NCBI GenBank assembly: GCA_038030265.1
Contig: CM075941.1
Span: 930,001 to 994,000 of the forward strand
Direction of reading: 5' to 3'
Source of the DNA: Corythucha ciliata
Lineage: Eukaryota > Arthropoda > Insecta > Hemiptera > Tingidae
Length of the DNA stretch: 64,000 nucleotides
The notes under the pieces are model-generated. The model was not told where the DNA came from. It searched no databases and was given only the letters and a program-made list of their open reading frames with translations. The translations under genes were made by a program, and so were the position numbers. Of the stretch, positions 44,337-53,379 are shown piece after piece; position 1 is the stretch's first letter; every line of letters begins with the position of its first letter.

Positions 44337-44447
44337 GAAAAAATGGCTCCCCGGCGGGATTTGAACCCGCAACCTCTGGATTACCAGTCCAGCACGCTGC
44401 CATTTGCGCCACGGAGACGCCTATGGGAGTCGTACTCCGAGGGATAA
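41640..44447 (+). CDS. LINE D ORF2: endonuclease and reverse transcriptase
   Basis: The ATG overlaps the ORF1 stop as ATGA, suggesting termination-reinitiation. Endonuclease: LSETWF (about residue 38), IIAGDFNSHH (about 136), SNHLPIIFG (about 212). RT: HVVIPLLKPNKPGGDCNSYR, AAFLDVSGAYDNV, RVGLPQGGILSVPL and VQYADDV (about 653) with all catalytic Asp residues. The frame of 935 codons has no stop, remarkable among the decayed elements here. Element sequence ends at 44336 and the last ~37 codons come from the tRNA unit antisense. RNase H, normal for I-like ORF2, is absent by 3' truncation. Confidence 0.9.
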   Translation: MSNNSLKFLQWNARSAVSNKGSLEACLSQNNINIAILSETWFRPNQAVNSSGFNVIRKDRDDGKAGVAILVKNNIPYTEMPRINFENIMSVAISIPFETKTISIVSIYNNPRNNVSSRSWEQFFNTFKKPCIIAGDFNSHHRTFGCSLSDHKGSALVEAADNCNLILLNDGSPTMLKSSRQTNDSAIDLTFVSPELSPKFEWCILDDPMGSNHLPIIFGTTVPYDNSVNLRSNKKWKLNEADWDKYSHLMEKLSAEQLPSYNSSYDYKTFIDNINRASDQAIPKYKEVKNLKFCKKWWNEECKIAIDKRKTAYLEYKNSPTYNNYISYQRADAQAKKIVRQSKNKSWQTYCEGINRKNSIKDMWKAFKHLKNNNSQNNSPITAGERTNDFFNKMCPPFVPEDNYFDLNTHNDHFILKPFTEKEFNNAVKEKRNTAPGLDHIHYPMISHLPTISKRILLHIFNQAWETGEFPEDWKNHVVIPLLKPNKPGGDCNSYRPISLTSCVVKTLERMIKCRLEWYIESQEILPSSQYGCRKGKSIHDCHSLLLTDIDMSLTEDKTLLAAFLDVSGAYDNVNIQLLGQKLFNIGLPLKFINNIFKLIDGRNIFLRINSEYVGPRICRVGLPQGGILSVPLYAIYAADLVRHCPPNINIVQYADDVCIYTAHKNITTCVNDLDHAMQNIFTWTHKNGMTIATDKSSVCLFTRRRRNPLGDSIILGGAALQVKTNIRFLGLQINNKLKWKHHIQDIVCKAEKYINVLKMICYNKWGTDPSTCLLFYRSTIRTLIDFGSLFYSRANTATIQLLDKVQYKCIRLCMGYLSSTPINVMLSEAHEPPLELRRKMLADRYVLKTLSHSSSVIKKICHLSTIVLTHTYWNKKPTPLIVNSFLDCSKFQPIISCTEKMAPRRDLNPQPLDYQSSTLPFAPRRRLWESYSEG
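44346..44418 (-). tRNA. tRNA-Thr(GGT)-like, unit 3
   Basis: Consensus copy immediately 3' of LINE D, in the right half of the 98-bp duplication. The LINE D ORF2 frame reads through it in antisense. Confidence 0.6.
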
Positions 44448-44667
44448 GCTAAGCCGAACCCCACCTAGGTCCATTGTTTCTCGAAACTCTAGGCGCTTCT
44501 CCTGATCGGTAAACCACGCCGAATTTAATCTTATCTAGATGTTGTTAGATTGATATAATGAATAAATCTGTCGCCGGCATTTTAATTAGTAAATTAATTA
44601 AACTGATATTATCCGGACGACGATGGAAGGGCATAGCCCAACACGATTCGAGTTTCGAGAAAAAATG

Positions 44668-44740
44668 GCTCCCCGGCGGGATTTGAACCCGCAACCTCTG
44701 GATTACCAGTCCAGCACGCTGCCATTTGCGCCACGGAGAC
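44668..44740 (-). tRNA. tRNA-Thr(GGT)-like, unit 4
   Basis: Consensus copy, 322 bp from the previous one, with A box, B box and T6 terminator intact. Confidence 0.6.
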
Positions 44741-44989
44741 GCCTATGGGAGTCGTACTCCGAGGGATAAGCTAAGCCGAACCCCACCTAGGTCCATTGTT
44801 TCTCGAAACTCTAGGCGCTTCTCCTGATCGGTAAACCACGCCGAATTTAATCTTATCTAGATGTTGTTAGATTGATATAATGAATAAATCTGTCGCCGGC
44901 ATTTTAATTAGTAAATTAATTAAACTGATATTATCCGGACGACGATGGAAGGGCATAGCCCAACACGATTCGAGTTTCGAGAAAAAATG

Positions 44990-45062
44990 GCTCCCCGGCG
45001 GGATTTGAACCCGCAACCTCTGGATTACCAGTCCAGCACGCTGCCATTTGCGCCACGGAGAC
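44990..45062 (-). tRNA. tRNA-Thr(GGT)-like, unit 5
   Basis: Consensus copy, same spacing and Pol III signals. Confidence 0.6.
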
Positions 45063-45311
45063 GCCTATGGGAGTCGTACTCCGAGGGATAAGCTAAGCCG
45101 AACCCCACCTAGGTCCATTGTTTCTCGAAACTCTAGGCGCTTCTCCTGATCGGTAAACCACGCCGAATTTAATCTTATCTAGATGTTGTTAGATTGATAT
45201 AATGAATAAATCTGTCGCCGGCATTTTAATTAGTAAATTAATTAAACTGATATTATCCGGACGACGATGGAAGGGCGTAGCCCAACACGATTCGAGTTTC
45301 GAGAAAAAATG

Positions 45312-45384
45312 GCTCCCCGGCGGGATTTGAACCCGCAACCTCTGGATTACCAGTCCAGCACGCTGCCATTTGCGCCACGGGGAC
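45312..45384 (-). tRNA. tRNA-Thr(GGT)-like, unit 6 (acceptor variant)
   Basis: Differs from the consensus by T to C at acceptor position 4 (GTCCCCG), which replaces a T-G with a C-G pair and improves the stem. The neighbouring unit sequence also has a private change (GGGCGTAGCCC near 45280). Confidence 0.6.
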
Positions 45385-45633
45385 GCCTATGGGAGTCGTA
45401 CTCCGAGGGATAAGCTAAGCCGAACCCCACCTAGGTCCATTGTTTCTCGAAACTCTAGGCGCTTCTCCTGATCGGTAAACCACGCCGAATTTAATCTTAT
45501 CTAGATGTTGTTAGATTGATATAATGAATAAATCTGTCGCCGGCATTTTAATTAGTAAATTAATTAAACTGATATTATCCGGACGACGATGGAAGGGCAT
45601 AGCCCAACACGATTCGAGTTTCGAGAAAAAATG

Positions 45634-45706
45634 GCTCCCCGGCGGGATTTGAACCCGCAACCTCTGGATTACCAGTCCAGCACGCTGCCATTTGCGCCAC
45701 GGAGAC
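45634..45706 (-). tRNA. tRNA-Thr(GGT)-like, unit 7
   Basis: Consensus copy with intact Pol III signals. Confidence 0.6.
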
Positions 45707-45955
45707 GCCTATGGGAGTCGTACTCCGAGGGATAAGCTAAGCCGAACCCCACCTAGGTCCATTGTTTCTCGAAACTCTAGGCGCTTCTCCTGATCGGTAA
45801 ACCACGCCGAATTTAATCTTATCTAGATGTTGTTAGATTGATATAATGAATAAATCTGTCGCCGGCATTTTAATTAGTAAATTAATTAAACTGATATTAT
45901 CCGGACGACGATGGAAGGGCATAGCCCAACACGATTCGAGTTTCGAGAAAAAATG

Positions 45956-46028
45956 GCTCCCCGGCGGGATTTGAACCCGCAACCTCTGGATTACCAGTCC
46001 AGCACGCTGCCATTTGCGCCACGGAGAC
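45956..46028 (-). tRNA. tRNA-Thr(GGT)-like, unit 8
   Basis: Consensus copy with intact Pol III signals. Confidence 0.6.
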
Positions 46029-46277
46029 GCCTATGGGAGTCGTACTCCGAGGGATAAGCTAAGCCGAACCCCACCTAGGTCCATTGTTTCTCGAAACTCT
46101 AGGCGCTTCTCCTGATCGGTAAACCACGCCGAATTTAATCTTATCTAGATGTTGTTAGATTGATATAATGAATAAATCTGTCGCCGGCATTTTAATTAGT
46201 AAATTAATTAAACTGATATTATCCGGACGACGATGGAAGGGCATAGCCCAACACGATTCGAGTTTCGAGAAAAAATG

Positions 46278-46350
46278 GCTCCCCGGCGGGATTTGAACCC
46301 GCAACCTCTGGATTACCAGTCCAGCACGCTGCCATTTGCGCCACGGAGAC
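46278..46350 (-). tRNA. tRNA-Thr(GGT)-like, unit 9
   Basis: Consensus copy with intact Pol III signals. Confidence 0.6.
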
Positions 46351-46599
46351 GCCTATGGGAGTCGTACTCCGAGGGATAAGCTAAGCCGAACCCCACCTAG
46401 GTCCATTGTTTCTCGAAACTCTAGGCGCTTCTCCTGATCGGTAAACCACGCCGAATTTAATCTTATCTAGATGTTGTTAGATTGATATAATGAATAAATC
46501 TGTCGCCGGCATTTTAATTAGTAAATTAATTAAACTGATATTATCCGGACGACGATGGAAGGGCATAGCCCAACACGATTCGAGTTTCGAGAAAAAATG

Positions 46600-46672
46600 G
46601 CTCCCCGGCGGGATTTGAACCCGCAACCTCTGGATTACCAGTCCAGCACGCTGCCATTTGCGCCACGGGGAC
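46600..46672 (-). tRNA. tRNA-Thr(GGT)-like, unit 10 (acceptor variant)
   Basis: Carries the same GTCCCCG acceptor variant as unit 6, exactly four units (1288 bp) away, which hints at a block duplication within the array. Confidence 0.6.
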
Positions 46673-46921
46673 GCCTATGGGAGTCGTACTCCGAGGGATA
46701 AGCTAAGCCGAACCCCACCTAGGTCCATTGTTTCTCGAAACTCTAGGCGCTTCTCCTGATCGGTAAACCACGCCGAATTTAATCTTATCTAGATGTTGTT
46801 AGATTGATATAATGAATAAATCTGTCGCCGGCATTTTAATTAGTAAATTAATTAAACTGATATTATCCGGACGACGATGGAAGGGCATAGCCCAACACGA
46901 TTCGAGTTTCGAGAAAAAATG

Positions 46922-46994
46922 GCTCCCCGGCGGGATTTGAACCCGCAACCTCTGGATTACCAGTCCAGCACGCTGCCATTTGCGCCACGGAGAC
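46922..46994 (-). tRNA. tRNA-Thr(GGT)-like, unit 11
   Basis: Consensus copy with intact Pol III signals. Confidence 0.6.
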
Positions 46995-47243
46995 GCCTAT
47001 GGGAGTCGTACTCCGAGGGATAAGCTAAGCCGAACCCCACCTAGGTCCATTGTTTCTCGAAACTCTAGGCGCTTCTCCTGATCGGTAAACCACGCCGAAT
47101 TTAATCTTATCTAGATGTTGTTAGATTGATATAATGAATAAATCTGTCGCCGGCATTTTAATTAGTAAATTAATTAAACTGATATTATCCGGACGACGAT
47201 GGAAGGGCATAGCCCAACACGATTCGAGTTTCGAGAAAAAATG

Positions 47244-47316
47244 GCTCCCCGGCGGGATTTGAACCCGCAACCTCTGGATTACCAGTCCAGCACGCTGCCA
47301 TTTGCGCCACGGAGAC
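47244..47316 (-). tRNA. tRNA-Thr(GGT)-like, unit 12
   Basis: Consensus copy with intact Pol III signals. Confidence 0.6.
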
Positions 47317-47565
47317 GCCTATGGGAGTCGTACTCCGAGGGATAAGCTAAGCCGAACCCCACCTAGGTCCATTGTTTCTCGAAACTCTAGGCGCTTCTCC
47401 TGATCGGTAAACCACGCCGAATTTAATCTTATCTAGATGTTGTTAGATTGATATAATGAATAAATCTGTCGCCGGCATTTTAATTAGTAAATTAATTAAA
47501 CTGATATTATCCGGACGACGATGGAAGGGCATAGCCCAACACGATTCGAGTTTCGAGAAAAAATG

Positions 47566-47638
47566 GCTCCCCGGCGGGATTTGAACCCGCAACCTCTGGA
47601 TTACCAGTCCAGCACGCTGCCATTTGCGCCACGGAGAC
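47566..47638 (-). tRNA. tRNA-Thr(GGT)-like, unit 13
   Basis: Consensus copy with intact Pol III signals. Confidence 0.6.
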
Positions 47639-47887
47639 GCCTATGGGAGTCGTACTCCGAGGGATAAGCTAAGCCGAACCCCACCTAGGTCCATTGTTTC
47701 TCGAAACTCTAGGCGCTTCTCCTGATCGGTAAACCACGCCGAATTTAATCTTATCTAGATGTTGTTAGATTGATATAATGAATAAATCTGTCGCCGGCAT
47801 TTTAATTAGTAAATTAATTAAACTGATATTATCCGGACGACGATGGAAGGGCATAGCCCAACACGATTCGAGTTTCGAGAAAAAATG

Positions 47888-47960
47888 GCTCCCCGGCGGG
47901 ATTTGAACCCGCAACCTCTGGATTACCAGTCCAGCACGCTGCCATTTGCGCCACGGAGAC
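47888..47960 (-). tRNA. tRNA-Thr(GGT)-like, unit 14 (last minus copy)
   Basis: The last minus-strand copy before the array turns. About 200 bp further on the orientation flips; the first plus-strand unit keeps only the final bases of its tRNA (GGAGCCA then T6, near 48157). Confidence 0.6.
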
Positions 47961-48410
47961 GCCTATGGGAGTCGTACTCCGAGGGATAAGCTAAGCCGAA
48001 CCCCACCTAGGTCCATTGTTTCTCGAAACTCTAGGCGCTTCTCCTGATCGGTAAACCACGCCGAATTTAATCTTATCTAGATGTTGTTAGATTGATATAA
48101 TGAATAAATCTGTCGCCGGCATTTTAATTAGTAAATTAATTAAACTGATATTATCCGGAGCCATTTTTTCTCGAAACTCGAATCGTGTTGGGCTATGCCC
48201 TTCCATCGTCGTCCGGATAATATCAGTTTAATTAATTTACTAATTAAAATGCCGGCGACAGATTTATTCATTATATCAATCTAACAACATCTAGATAAGA
48301 TTAAATTCGGCGTGGTTTACCGATCAGGAGAAGCGCCTAGAGTTTCGAGAAACAATGGACCTAGGTGGGGTTCGGCTTAGCTTATCCCTCGGAGTACGAC
48401 TCCCATAGGC

Positions 48411-48483
48411 GTCTCCGTGGCGCAAATGGCAGCGTGCTGGACTGGTAATCCAGAGGTTGCGGGTTCAAATCCCGCCGGGGAGC
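48411..48483 (+). tRNA. tRNA-Thr(GGT)-like, unit 15 (plus arm)
   Basis: First complete copy in the inverted right arm, identical to the consensus and followed directly by CA and T6. Confidence 0.6.
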
Positions 48484-48732
48484 CATTTTTTCTCGAAACT
48501 CGAATCGTGTTGGGCTATGCCCTTCCATCGTCGTCCGGATAATATCAGTTTAATTAATTTACTAATTAAAATGCCGGCGACAGATTTATTCATTATATCA
48601 ATCTAACAACATCTAGATAAGATTAAATTCGGCGTGGTTTACCGATCAGGAGAAGCGCCTAGAGTTTCGAGAAACAATGGACCTAGGTGGGGTTCGGCTT
48701 AGCTTATCCCTCGGAGTACGACTCCCATAGGC

Positions 48733-48805
48733 GTCTCCGTGGCGCAAATGGCAGCGTGCTGGACTGGTAATCCAGAGGTTGCGGGTTCAAATCCCGCCGG
48801 GGAGC
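48733..48805 (+). tRNA. tRNA-Thr(GGT)-like, unit 16 (plus arm)
   Basis: Second complete plus-strand copy, 322 bp after the first. The array ends 118 bp downstream at the right target duplication. Confidence 0.6.
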
Positions 48806-48923
48806 CATTTTTTCTCGAAACTCGAATCGTGTTGGGCTATGCCCTTCCATCGTCGTCCGGATAATATCAGTTTAATTAATTTACTAATTAAAATGCCGGC
48901 GACAGATTTATTCATTATATCAA

Positions 48924-48935
48924 CCTACAATGTTC
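48924..48935. repeat. Target-site duplication, right copy
   Basis: CCTACAATGTTC, identical to 40225-40236. LINE C coding resumes here in frame as PYNVRLREKLHNYKK. Confidence 0.9.
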
Positions 48936-50130
48936 GTTTAAGAGAAAAATTGCATAATTATAAAAAGGTGCTCAAAGTATTAGTTAATAATGCTAAGAAG
49001 TCGTATTACAGTAATCTCGTTGTAAATTCAAAAGATGATCCAAAGAAAATGTGGCGATCAATAAATGAAATTATACTGAATAAACCAAATATAGTTAAAG
49101 AAGTAGATTGGTAGGTAGGTAGAAATTTTATTGTGCAGGTATTGTTGACAGATGAAATACATCAGAATACACAGAAACATTCAGTATTAACTATATAGCC
49201 CGCCGGAACATAGCCGCAATTTACTTAAAGCCATATTGAGACCCAAGTTTGTACCCAGTTCTGTATTTCTGTGGCCTGTGGAAGAAAGGGAAATTAGTAA
49301 CTTTATTGTAAAAATGAAGGATTCATCCAGCGTCAAAATTAATAATATCTCTAATTTGGTGTTAAAAAAAATGTCCACTTATATTAGTTCTCCGCTAGCT
49401 TTTATATTAAATCGGGTTTTTCAAGATGGTGTTTTTCCCCGTAAACTGAAGGAAACTTTTATCTTACCTCTGCATAAAGGAGGGGATGGAACGCAAGTCA
49501 ATAATTACAGACCGATTGCCTTGACCTATTCCTTGGCCAAATTTCTTGAAAAGTGCATTAAGGTCAGACTGATGAAGTTCCTTAATGATAATAATATTTT
49601 GTCGAAAAATCAGTATGGTTTTCGTCAGGGACTTAGTTCTGAGCAAGCCCTATATGGTATGCACAATGAAATTTTTGATGGCCTGGATGAAGGCTCCTGT
49701 GTTTTGGGCATTTTTCTTGATATTCAGAAGGCCTTCGATGTTGTGGACCATGACCTGCTAATATCGAAGCTAAACGCTTATGGGATCAGAGGTTGTGTCT
49801 GTGATTTGTTGGCTTCGTTCTTATGAAATCGTCCGTGTGTCACTAAAATGGGCTGTGTGGAGAGTGAGGTGGAATACTTCAGTTGTGGGGTGCCACAGGG
49901 TACTGTCTTGGGACCTGTTTTGTTCATATTATTTATTAATGATCTTTTAGATTTGGATTTAAATGGTAAAATTTATGGCTTCGCGGATGACACTTTATTA
50001 ATTTTCAGAGGTGATAATTTTGATGGTTTAGTTGAGTCTTGCACCCAATCCCTAGGCATTGTTAAAACATGGTTTGACAGAAATTTAATGTCCTTAAACA
50101 TACAAAAAACGGCAGTAATTAGATTATCCC
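48936..50130 (+). pseudogene. LINE C ORF2, linker and reverse transcriptase
   Basis: The linker continues (AKKSYYSNLVVNSKDDPKKM, WRSINEIILNKPN), is broken by a scrap at about 49113-49190, then resumes with RT: ETFILPLHKGGDGTQVNNYR, NQYGFRQGLSSEQAL, LGIFLDIQKAFDVVDH, FSCGVPQGTVLGPVLF and GFADDTLLIF, with all three catalytic Asp residues retained. A TGA after LLASFL (49824-49826) is in frame with NRPCVTK, where relatives have Ser, so it is a point nonsense change. The frame is lost near 50130 at the next insertion. Confidence 0.9.
49113..49190 (-). mobile_element. Scrap of a LINE 3' tail with (ACCT)n end
   Basis: On the minus strand it ends ACAATAAAATTTCTACCTACC, an AATAAA followed by a short ACCT-type microsatellite, the tail style of CR1-like insect LINEs. 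About 78 bp, opposite to LINE C, interrupting its linker after IVKEVDW. It looks like an extremely 5'-truncated insertion. Confidence 0.5.
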
Positions 50131-50610
50131 TAAAAAGTGTAAGAATAAAGCATTACTTCCCAGGGTTAGCTTACATGATTCCAATGAGGATTTTGCACAT
50201 TTTTTGTGTTAAAAAAGAGCAAAAAATTACAAATCGACTCGTACATATTTTTTTTATGAATAAACGTGAAATGAATTTTAGTCAATTTTTCTAAAATTGG
50301 GATTTTTACAGTCGGCTAAAACGCTCGGCGCCATCTTGTTTTACGAGCTGAGGTGTGTGACGTCAGATGCTGAGTTCTTGAAGAACCATTTTTTAGTATG
50401 TAAGTTAATACGCAGTTTCACGCTTATTAGGCATCGAAGTATTGCTCACAATTTTAATTTTTCTAGTTGGCATAGATTTTTTAAAAAAATGTCTGGTTAA
50501 TTCAGTTTTAATCTAGACTGGTTGACTGGTTACGACAATACCTTCATGCTGGTTATCTACTTATCTTGAATGTCTCGCAGTTGGTTATCTGTACTCTGGA
50601 AGAAAGTGTC

Positions 50611-51621
50611 TTACAGTTGACCAGTAAAATAATAAATTTCCCTAAAATGCTTCGGGCAGGATTTGAAAAAGCATCTTCCCAGAACATGCCGAGGTTGTCG
50701 GCATTTGCTGTTTTTTCTGTCCGCCATTACCTGGTCGTGGGGAGTAATATTACTTAGGAATCCACTCTCCAACAATATATTGTTGTCGGATATCCTTCCA
50801 CCGAAACCCAAGGATATAAAATTGATAAATCCATTAGGTGTACACGAAATAAGATATTTGAAGGTGTTGCACCCGTAATATTCGGACCATGTCAGAGACT
50901 GTTTATAGGCATCGCTTGGTTTTTCTATTTGTACCTCAAAACAATCAATCATTGAGACCACTTTAAAGAATTGTTTCCTAAATGGGATCGGCAATCTGAG
51001 GAAAATTTTATCTTTTGCAGGCCAAAAAATTAATTTTTGAAGTTCTGCTGCTATTGGAGGTAACGAGTTAAGAAAGATTCTAGAAATACTAGCCTCTGAT
51101 AATCCGAAATCATGACCAAGTGTGACGAATTGATCATTGGTCTTAAGTTTTTTTAGAGCAATCATAATATTCCTGTCTAAAATGTCAGTGGCCTCCGTTA
51201 AAAGTTTGATAATAAAAAAACAATGTCTCGGAAGTCCTAGATACAGTTTTGGGTGGAGCTCGATGAGAGCTCTGGTCACTGCGCAGCACCTTCCCTTAAA
51301 AATTCGGACTGCTTCTTCTTTCTCAGCAGTCGAATATGAATACGAGGACGTGGACGCAGATGACACCACAAATGATGAAGATGAGGTCGAGATGAGTGAG
51401 GTATCTTCTCTTATAGACAGCCGTTTGGGATCTTGTTCCTCGCTGCTATCATCACGCGACAAACGTCGTTTTGGCATTAGAGCAAACTCTGAGTGGCTCT
51501 CAATTTCAGTCGTGCTCCTCGGTCGTGTGGAAAAATAAAGAGGCGGTAAAATCGTTTGGCTCTGCTTGCTGCGAAAGTAGGGTCGTACTTGTACCGCTCT
51601 GTGAAAAATATCTGGCTTCAC
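50611..51621 (-). pseudogene. DDE_4-type transposase, main exon, truncated
   Basis: Serine-rich linker (STSSSSFVVSSASTSSYS), helix-turn-helix region (LGHDFGLSEASISRIFLNSL) and catalytic core: VVSMIDCFEVQIEKP (first Asp), SLGFGGRISDNNILLESGFL (second Asp) and VMADR (third). After MADR relatives continue GF... into a C-terminal helix with the last acidic residue. Here the frame changes to unrelated sequence and stops, so the C-terminus is lost. The 5' limit is an acceptor TCCCTCAG near 51635. Confidence 0.8.
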
Positions 51622-51893
51622 TTGAATACCTGAGGGAAAAAATAAGGTTCAAAGTCAAAACTGAGTCTCTCAATACACAGGTACGCGTAACTTCAGATAA
51701 AATGGCTCGTTCTTGAGCAGTTGTATCAGCCAGGACCAATAAAAAAATAGCTGCTAACGCTCAGTTTAAGCAGTATGTTGTGGTACTATATAATTTCAAT
51801 AATTCAACACAATTTCCAATATAAACACTTTTATAGAAGAAGTCTATTCCATCGGAAATCTTACAATACCTACGAAATGTTGAAATTACTCAC

Positions 51894-52057
51894 CTTTTTC
51901 GATCATTTTTGGAAGCCAATCTAGTAAAGCGCTGCATTGACGGAGTATTTCATCGTCTTCAGCCGAAGGTGTAGGGGATTTTTCAATTGTATGGGGCCGA
52001 TCTTTGACTAGATTAAGATCTACCTGAGGAGGATGCTCAACTTCTTCAACCATTGCA
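51894..52057 (-). pseudogene. THAP transposase, middle exon
   Basis: Bounded by an acceptor (ATAACTAAACAG) and a donor (AAAG then GTGAGT). It encodes an acidic stretch (VEEVEHPPQVDLNLVKDRPH, SAEDDEILRQCSALLDWLPK). A further exon just 3' (about 51760-51650, LADTTAQERAILSEV) may supply a coiled segment. Confidence 0.6.
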
Positions 52058-52282
52058 GCTTCTGTTTAGTTATCGATCAATATTACGATTGGCTTATGAA
52101 AAGAGGGCGACTAGTAACCTTCAAAACTATGACGTTCGACCAGTTCTTTTACAATTTTCCGACGGTTCAACTTTTCCAATGCACTGGAGAGTCGGAGGTT
52201 TTTCCCTGGACACACAAACAAATTTTAAAATTTTACTTTCCCCTTAGCTTATTTTTTTGAGCTAAACATGAACTCACTCACC

Positions 52283-52411
52283 AGTAACAAGCCGAGTTTC
52301 CTGGCAGTCAAACCGTGAAGGCAAGGCCCCGGGCTTAAGACGAACGTGAGTTCTACCCGTTGGCGATAACATTCTCACGTACATCAAATTATCCACATCA
52401 GTTTCCAGCTA
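52283..52411 (-). pseudogene. THAP transposase, second exon
   Basis: Acceptor ATATTTGTAG and donor GTGAGTGAG flank the frame LETDVDNLMYVRMLSPTGRT then HVRLKPGALPSRFDCQETRL. It lies between the THAP exon and the middle exon in the expected order. Confidence 0.55.
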
Positions 52412-52573
52412 CAAATATAAATAGACACAACTAATATAGATAAAACGCGTTTAAAATGAAGACGGGCATGCTGAGTCACGCAGAATAGAGCACGAAGGCG
52501 CCAAATGGTTCCTACCACTGGATAATAACTATGTTGTAACTTAATCTAGTGAGCCGACGTAAACACTATGTGT

Positions 52574-52813
52574 AATGGTAAAGGTCGTACGAAATTTAGA
52601 TATTTCAATATTGGTACTTTCGTTGAAGTGGTCTTCACAACAATACAACGCGAAGGTCGGTAGAGCGGGACCATAATCACGACGGCACACTTTAAACCAT
52701 TTTGCCCTGTCCGTCGCGTTTCCAGGTACAGAAATGAACAATTTCCCAGGATTTTTAACAGTTGTGCTTTTACACTGGGGCGCGAAACAATTTTTGTACG
52801 AAATTTTATCCAT
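52574..52813 (-). pseudogene. THAP DNA-binding exon of transposase
   Basis: From the ATG at 52813: MDKISYKNCFAPQCKSTTVK, FISVPGNATDRAKWFKVCRR and FALYCCEDHFNES give the C2CH zinc signature (C-x4-C, then C and H about 35-50 residues later) with the conserved W between. The AVPxxF-like box at the C-terminal end of THAP is not clear before the frame stops at 52541, so the donor site is uncertain. It is the N-terminal exon of the transposase further left. Confidence 0.8.
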
Positions 52814-53379
52814 TTCTTCTAGTCCCAACATCAACAGTACAACGGAAGGAAAGCGGCAGAAAATAAACTCATGTGATATGCGGCAAGAGATTAGAAGTAT
52901 TCCACCACCACTCCACACCAATCCACACATAGGACCAACAATTTAATTTTTTTTTTTTTTGAATCGATACCGGGGTTTTCCGGACAATCACAGACAATTA
53001 GCTGGTATTTTAGTTATCTTTTAATAAAATAATAATAAGTATGTAAGATAATAAAATAACAAAGCGGTATTACACCCCATTACAGTGAAAGATGAACTAA
53101 CCGCGAAGATAGACTCAGCAAGTGACGTCACACGAGAACAGCCAATCACAAGGCGTTTTGGAGGCCTTATAAAATTAATTATTTTCATTAATTATTTATT
53201 AATAATTGAGACACTTTATCACTAATATTTTAGTCTGAGAGTCATTTGTGAGCATTAATCCTGTTGTAAAAAACACTTTCGACAAAATTCCGACCAGTGC
53301 AAGTTCCTCATTGTGATCCTAGAGTTTGTAGTGGTAATACGTGTATTTCTTTTGAGTATGCAAATAGTCATAAATAAAG

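Larger units (their letters stand above)
40237..48923. mobile_element. Foldback array of 322-bp tRNA-bearing units
   Basis: The insert is made of 322-bp units. The left arm (40237-48158, without nested LINE D about 13.4 units) has tRNA-like genes on the minus strand. The right arm (48159-48923, about 2.4 units) has them on the plus strand. The turn lies between GATATTATCCGG and CCGGATAATATC (about 48146-48221), giving a ~58-nt loop. Units are nearly identical; two (45303 and 46591 phases, four units apart) share a variant acceptor base. The outer termini are not in phase: the left begins ATTAGTAAATTAATT, the right, read inward, begins TTGATATAATGAATAAATC, about 33 bp further out. No protein is encoded apart from nested LINE D. 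Drosophila foldback elements are a structural precedent, but their subrepeats carry no tRNA. Confidence 0.9.
50312..53170. mobile_element. THAP/DDE DNA transposon inserted in LINE C
   Basis: Inverted ends share TGTGACGTCANNTGCTGAGT (left 50355-50374, right reverse complement of 53112-53131) with weaker similarity outward around AAAACGC. A minus-strand THAP plus DDE_4-type transposase lies between. This architecture is that of IS4EU/ISL2EU-like elements, whose THAP domain recognises transposon ends. Exact limits are uncertain, and the outer 50-100 bp at each end are only loosely matched. Confidence 0.65.
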
